Source of the DNA: an uncultured Bacteroidales bacterium
GTDB taxonomy: Bacteria; Bacteroidota; Bacteroidia; Bacteroidales; P3
Assembly (NCBI GenBank): GCA_905236405.1
Contig: CAJOQB010000194.1
Coordinates: 1 to 9,436 of the forward strand
Length of the DNA stretch: 9,436 nt
Direction of reading: 5' to 3'
The notes under the pieces were generated by a model, which was not told the origin of the DNA, did not search any database, and was given only the letters and a program-made list of their open reading frames with translations. A program made the position numbers and the translations under genes. Of this stretch, positions 6,437 through 9,436 are shown piece by piece (the first letter of the stretch is position 1; every line of letters starts with the position of its first letter).

Positions 6437-7048
6437 ATGTTTACTGGTATAATAGAAACCACCGCACGTGTGGTCAAGATTGAAAAGGAGAACACCAACT
6501 ACCATTTCACCCTCGAGGTTCCCTTTGGCGACCAACTGTCCATCGACCAAAGCATGGCCCACGACGGATGTTGCCTGACGGTGGTGCGTGTCGACAAGGA
6601 GAAACGGCAGTATGTGGTCACCGCCATGGACGAGACCATGATCAAGACCAACCTTGCCACTTGGCAGGTGGGCACCGAGGTCAATGTGGAGCGTTCGATG
6701 GCCATGGATGGACGTTTCGACGGACATATCGTACAAGGCCATGTCGACCAGACGGCCACCTGCACCCGTGTGGTGGACGAGAACGGCAGTTGGCGTTTCT
6801 ATTTCGAATATGACCCGTCGAAAAACGACTTCTTCACCGTCCCCAAGGGCTCTATCTCCATCAACGGCGTGAGCCTTACGGTGGTCGATTCGGAGAAGGG
6901 CATGTTCTCGGTGGCCATCATCCCCTACACTTATCAGGTGACCAACTTTCACAACTTCAAACCCGGCACGGTGGTCAACATCGAGTTCGACGTCATCGGC
7001 AAGTATGTGCAACGTTTGATGGCACAGTATATGGAGGGTCAACGATAG
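6437..7048 (+). CDS. ribE: Riboflavin synthase (alpha subunit type)
   Basis: 203 residues beginning with the family signature M-F-T-G-I-I-E. The enzyme converts two 6,7-dimethyl-8-ribityllumazine molecules into riboflavin and a pyrimidine by-product, the last step of vitamin B2 synthesis, in the cytoplasm. It shows the two tandem lumazine-binding barrels: the first (about 1-97) includes S-M-A-H-D-G-C-C-L-T-V, the second (about 98-190) includes G-H102-V-D and K-G-S-I-S-I-N-G-V-S146-L-T148-V, in line with the known active-site residues. The usual N-G-V/A-C-L-T-V of barrel one reads D-G-C-C-L-T-V here, a small variation. It lies 25 nt after the TPR gene and 30 nt before the flavodiiron gene. I use ribE for the alpha subunit; naming varies and some genomes call it ribC. 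Confidence 0.96.
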   Translation: MFTGIIETTARVVKIEKENTNYHFTLEVPFGDQLSIDQSMAHDGCCLTVVRVDKEKRQYVVTAMDETMIKTNLATWQVGTEVNVERSMAMDGRFDGHIVQGHVDQTATCTRVVDENGSWRFYFEYDPSKNDFFTVPKGSISINGVSLTVVDSEKGMFSVAIIPYTYQVTNFHNFKPGTVVNIEFDVIGKYVQRLMAQYMEGQR

Positions 7049-7078
7049 AATCGTTCCAATAGCAAAACACGTACCACT

Positions 7079-8284
7079 ATGAATAACATCCGCAAAGTTA
7101 CCAACGACCTCTACTGGATAGGCGCCAGCGACCGCCGCTTGGCGTTGTTCGAAAACGTGCTGCCTGTTCCTCGCGGAGTCTCCTATAACAACTACCTGCT
7201 GCTCGACGAGAAGACCTGTTTGTTCGACACGTCTGACGCTGCCGTCCACCAACAGTTCTTCGAGAATCTTGCCGCCGCGCTTGGTGGCCGCAAGCTTGAC
7301 TATCTGGTCATCCATCATATGGAGCCCGACCATGCTGCCCAGTTGGATGATTTGTTGCTTCGTTACCCCGAGGTGACCATCGTCACCAACAACAAGGTGG
7401 TCACGATGATAGGCCAGTTTTTCGACCTCGACCTCGAGGGTCGCGTGCAGTTGGTCAACGAGGGAGGCACCCTCTCCACCGGACGTCGCACGCTTCACTT
7501 CGTCAACGCCCCCATGGTGCACTGGCCCGAGGTGATGATGAGTTACGACGACTGCGACAAGGTGCTCTTCTCCGCCGATGCCTTTGGCACGTTCGGCGCC
7601 CTCAACGGCAACATCTTTGCCGACGAGGTCAACTTCGCCACCGAGTGGATGGACGAGGCTCGTCGCTACTATTCCAATATCGTGGGCAAGTATGGTGTGC
7701 AAGTGCAGATGGCACTCAAGAAGGCTGCCGCCTTCGACATCCAGACCATCTGTCCGTTGCATGGTCCCGTATGGCGCAGCGACTTGGCCCTGTTCCTCGA
7801 CAAATACGACAAGTGGAGCCGCTACGAGCCCGAGGAGCGGGCTGTCATGGTGGTCTACGGGTCGATGTACGGCCACACCGAGTCGGCTGCCGATGCCTTG
7901 GCCACGATGCTGGCCGAGAGGGGAGTGCGCAACATCGCCATGTACGATGTCAGCCGCACCGACGTCAGCGTGCTGGTCAGCGAGGCATTCCGCGTGAGCC
8001 ACATCGTTGTCGCCGCACCCACATACAATAACAATGTATACACTCCTGCCGAGAACTTCCTCAACGAGCTGCGTATCCACAACCTGCAGAACCGCACCTA
8101 CGCCCTTGTCGAGAACGGCACCTGGGCTGCCCAGTCGGGCAAGGGGATGCGGGCCATCATCGAGCAGATGAAGGACAGCAAGGTTCTCGAGCCGGTGCTC
8201 TCCATCAAGTCGGCCATGAAGCCAGCCCAGACAGAGCAGGCACAGGCATTGGCCGATGCCATTGTCGCCGACCTCAACGCATAA
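7079..8284 (+). CDS. fprA: A-type flavodiiron protein (O2/NO reductase)
   Basis: 401 residues, the usual length of class A flavodiiron proteins. The N-terminal beta-lactamase-like domain has the full diiron ligand set: H80-x-E82-x-D84-H85, H148 (in M-V-H-W-P), D167 (in F-S-A-D-A-F) and H228 (in C-P-L-H-G-P). The C-terminal flavodoxin domain starts near 255 with V-V-Y-G-S-M-Y-G-H-T-E, the FMN-phosphate loop. Such cytoplasmic enzymes reduce O2 to water and/or NO to N2O and protect anaerobes. Electrons usually come from rubredoxin or a flavin reductase-rubredoxin protein, which are exactly the next two genes (12 and 686 nt downstream). Whether O2 or NO is preferred cannot be read from the sequence. 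Confidence 0.95.
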   Translation: MNNIRKVTNDLYWIGASDRRLALFENVLPVPRGVSYNNYLLLDEKTCLFDTSDAAVHQQFFENLAAALGGRKLDYLVIHHMEPDHAAQLDDLLLRYPEVTIVTNNKVVTMIGQFFDLDLEGRVQLVNEGGTLSTGRRTLHFVNAPMVHWPEVMMSYDDCDKVLFSADAFGTFGALNGNIFADEVNFATEWMDEARRYYSNIVGKYGVQVQMALKKAAAFDIQTICPLHGPVWRSDLALFLDKYDKWSRYEPEERAVMVVYGSMYGHTESAADALATMLAERGVRNIAMYDVSRTDVSVLVSEAFRVSHIVVAAPTYNNNVYTPAENFLNELRIHNLQNRTYALVENGTWAAQSGKGMRAIIEQMKDSKVLEPVLSIKSAMKPAQTEQAQALADAIVADLNA

Positions 8285-8296
8285 CACATCGACAAT

Positions 8297-8917
8297 ATGA
8301 TTGACAACAAAGCCATCTTCAATATCAGTTACGGTCTCTTCGTGCTGGTGGCACGACAGGGCGAGAAGGACAACGCCTGCATCATCAACGTGGCGCAGCA
8401 GGTCACCAGCGACCCGTTGCAGTTGACGATATGCGTCAACAAGGCCAATTACACGCACGACATGGTACTGCGTACGCTGAAGTTCAATCTTTGTCCTTTG
8501 AGCGAGGATGCCACCATGACGCCTTTCCAGCATTTTGGATTCCAGAGTGGCCGCGATGTCGACAAGTTTGCCGAGAGCAAGCAGGAGTTGCGTACCGACA
8601 ATGGGTTGCGCTATCTGCCCAAATATATCAACAGTGTGATTTCGTGTGTGGTGACCAAGAGCATCGACCTCGGTACCCATACGATGTTCATCGCCCGCGT
8701 GATGGAGGCCCGAGTGCTCAGCGACAGCCCTAGCATCACCTATGCCTACTACCAGCAGCACATCAAGCCCAAGCCTGCCGCAGCTCCCGTCGCAGGCGGC
8801 AAGAAGAAGTGGGTCTGCGAGGTGTGCGGCTACGTCTACGAGGGCGACGAGCTCCCCGCCGACTTCGTCTGCCCGTGGTGCAAGCACCCCGCCAGCGACT
8901 TCAAGCTGATGGAATAG
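8297..8917 (+). CDS. hrb: Flavin reductase-rubredoxin fusion (Hrb-type)
   Basis: 206 residues. Residues about 1-150 match the FMN-binding flavin reductase domain (N-terminal F-N-I-S-Y-G-L-F-V and the ..NVAQQVTSDPLQLTICVNKAN.. region). A proline/alanine-rich linker (about 155-168) leads to a C-terminal rubredoxin domain with Fe-binding pairs C174-E-V-C177-G-Y and C192-P-W-C195. The loop between the two pairs is only 14 residues against 29 in ordinary rubredoxins, which resembles the short domain of rubrerythrins. This is the architecture of high-molecular-weight rubredoxin, which in Moorella thermoacetica is encoded with fprA and passes electrons from NAD(P)H to the flavodiiron protein. Placement 12 nt after fprA supports the same role here. 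Confidence 0.92.
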   Translation: MIDNKAIFNISYGLFVLVARQGEKDNACIINVAQQVTSDPLQLTICVNKANYTHDMVLRTLKFNLCPLSEDATMTPFQHFGFQSGRDVDKFAESKQELRTDNGLRYLPKYINSVISCVVTKSIDLGTHTMFIARVMEARVLSDSPSITYAYYQQHIKPKPAAAPVAGGKKKWVCEVCGYVYEGDELPADFVCPWCKHPASDFKLME

Positions 8918-8958
8918 TTAATGTAAAACAGTTATCAACCTTATAATACCACGACACA

Positions 8959-9117
8959 ATGGAAAAATATGTTTGCAACGTCTGCGGGTACGAGTACGAC
9001 CCCGCAAAGGGCGACCTCGACAACGGCATCGCCCCCGGTACCAAGTTTGAAGACCTGCCCGCCGACTGGGTGTGCCCCCTCTGCTCGGTGGACAAAAGCC
9101 ATTTCGAAAAACAATAA
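8959..9117 (+). CDS. Rubredoxin
   Basis: A 52-residue protein from ATG 8959 to TAA 9117. It is a classic rubredoxin: C6-N-V-C9-G-Y-E-Y-D-P at the start and D-W-V-C39-P-L-C42 near the end, with the acidic loop ..GDLDNGIAPGTKFEDLP.. between them, so both cysteine pairs and the usual 29-residue spacing are intact. The four cysteines bind one iron that carries single electrons. It sits 41 nt after the flavin reductase-rubredoxin gene, so it is a likely second electron donor to the flavodiiron protein and possibly to other peroxide- or oxygen-reducing enzymes. Confidence 0.96.
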   Translation: MEKYVCNVCGYEYDPAKGDLDNGIAPGTKFEDLPADWVCPLCSVDKSHFEKQ

Positions 9118-9136
9118 CCCTTAAATAACCATCGTC

Positions 9137-9436
9137 ATGCTTAACAAAAAAGTTTCCGACCTGCTCAACGAGCAGATCAACAAAGAGCTCTACAGTGGCT
9201 ATCTGTACCTCGATATGAACAACTACTTCGACAAACGCGGCCTCAGCGGATTCGCCAACTGGTACATGATACAGGCACAGGAGGAACGCGACCACGCCAT
9301 GCTCATCTACAAGTACATGCAGAACAACGACTGCCCCATCAAGCTGGGTGCCATCGCACAACCAGACAAGAAGTTCAAATCCGACATGGACGTGCTGAAA
9401 GCCGGCCTCGAGCACGAGGAGTATGTCACCGCCAGC
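9137..9436 (+). CDS. ftnA: Ferritin (3' end outside window)
   Basis: The first 100 codons are present and the frame is still open at the window edge; family members are about 160-170 residues long. It begins ..KVSDLLNEQINKELYSGYLYLDM.. with E17, then A-Q-E-E-R-D-H at about 47-53, giving the Glu and E-x2-H ferroxidase ligands of the bacterial ferritin type. It oxidises Fe(II) and stores iron as a mineral inside a 24-subunit shell in the cytoplasm. The start is 19 nt after rubredoxin. Placement beside O2/NO-reducing genes fits a role in lowering free iron during oxygen exposure. The C-terminal half cannot be checked here. Confidence 0.94.
   Translation, partial: MLNKKVSDLLNEQINKELYSGYLYLDMNNYFDKRGLSGFANWYMIQAQEERDHAMLIYKYMQNNDCPIKLGAIAQPDKKFKSDMDVLKAGLEHEEYVTAS

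Noticed and set aside
6392..8887. Very long minus-strand open frame (831 codons)
   Set aside because: It lies antisense to riboflavin synthase, the flavodiiron protein and the Hrb fusion. All three plus-strand genes are in the same frame, and their codon use avoids TTA, CTA and TCA, which leaves the opposite frame open. The translation is a His/Val/Leu/Asp-rich string with no recognisable domain.
1..9436. CRISPR arrays, tRNA genes, insertion sequences, attachment sites
   Set aside because: No regularly spaced direct repeats, no cloverleaf-like sequence and no transposase or integrase motif were seen anywhere in the window.

Overview
The window looks like chromosomal DNA of a member of the Bacteroidetes, most likely the order Bacteroidales and possibly Prevotellaceae (the family-level guess is weak). 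The evidence is two promoters of the Bacteroidetes form (TTTG, an 18-19 nt spacer, then TAnnTTTG), little sign of Shine-Dalgarno sequences, a Bacteroidales-type 6S-like RNA, and a set of anaerobe oxygen-defence genes.

Left end (1-789). The window opens inside the 3' part of a 5S rRNA gene, so it starts at the end of an rRNA operon. A strong intrinsic terminator follows. Facing the rRNA operon on the minus strand are a structured RNA of about 190 nt with its own promoter, which I call as 6S RNA from its rod-like fold, and then a small two-helix membrane protein with an N-terminal zinc ribbon.

Middle left (895-2807). A tight three-gene plus-strand cassette encodes a PqqD-like (RRE-type) small protein, an HPr-kinase-like P-loop protein, and a fusion of a Ser-His signal-peptidase-like domain (S26 type) to a VanZ-like membrane domain. 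The combination suggests binding, phosphorylation and cleavage of a peptide or protein at the membrane. No precursor peptide or other maturation enzyme is visible, so its job is unknown. It is the least explained part of the window.

Right part (2827-9436). A promoter precedes a run of eight same-strand genes separated by only 12-41 nt. They encode a DPM1-like polyprenol-phosphate glycosyltransferase, an exported S9 (DPP IV-like) peptidase, an exported TPR protein, riboflavin synthase, an A-type flavodiiron protein, a flavin reductase-rubredoxin fusion (Hrb type), a stand-alone rubredoxin, and a ferritin cut off by the window end. The last four form a coherent O2/NO-reducing and iron-storing module: Hrb and rubredoxin can pass electrons to the flavodiiron protein, ferritin sequesters iron, and riboflavin synthase supplies the precursor of the flavin cofactors that the flavoproteins need.
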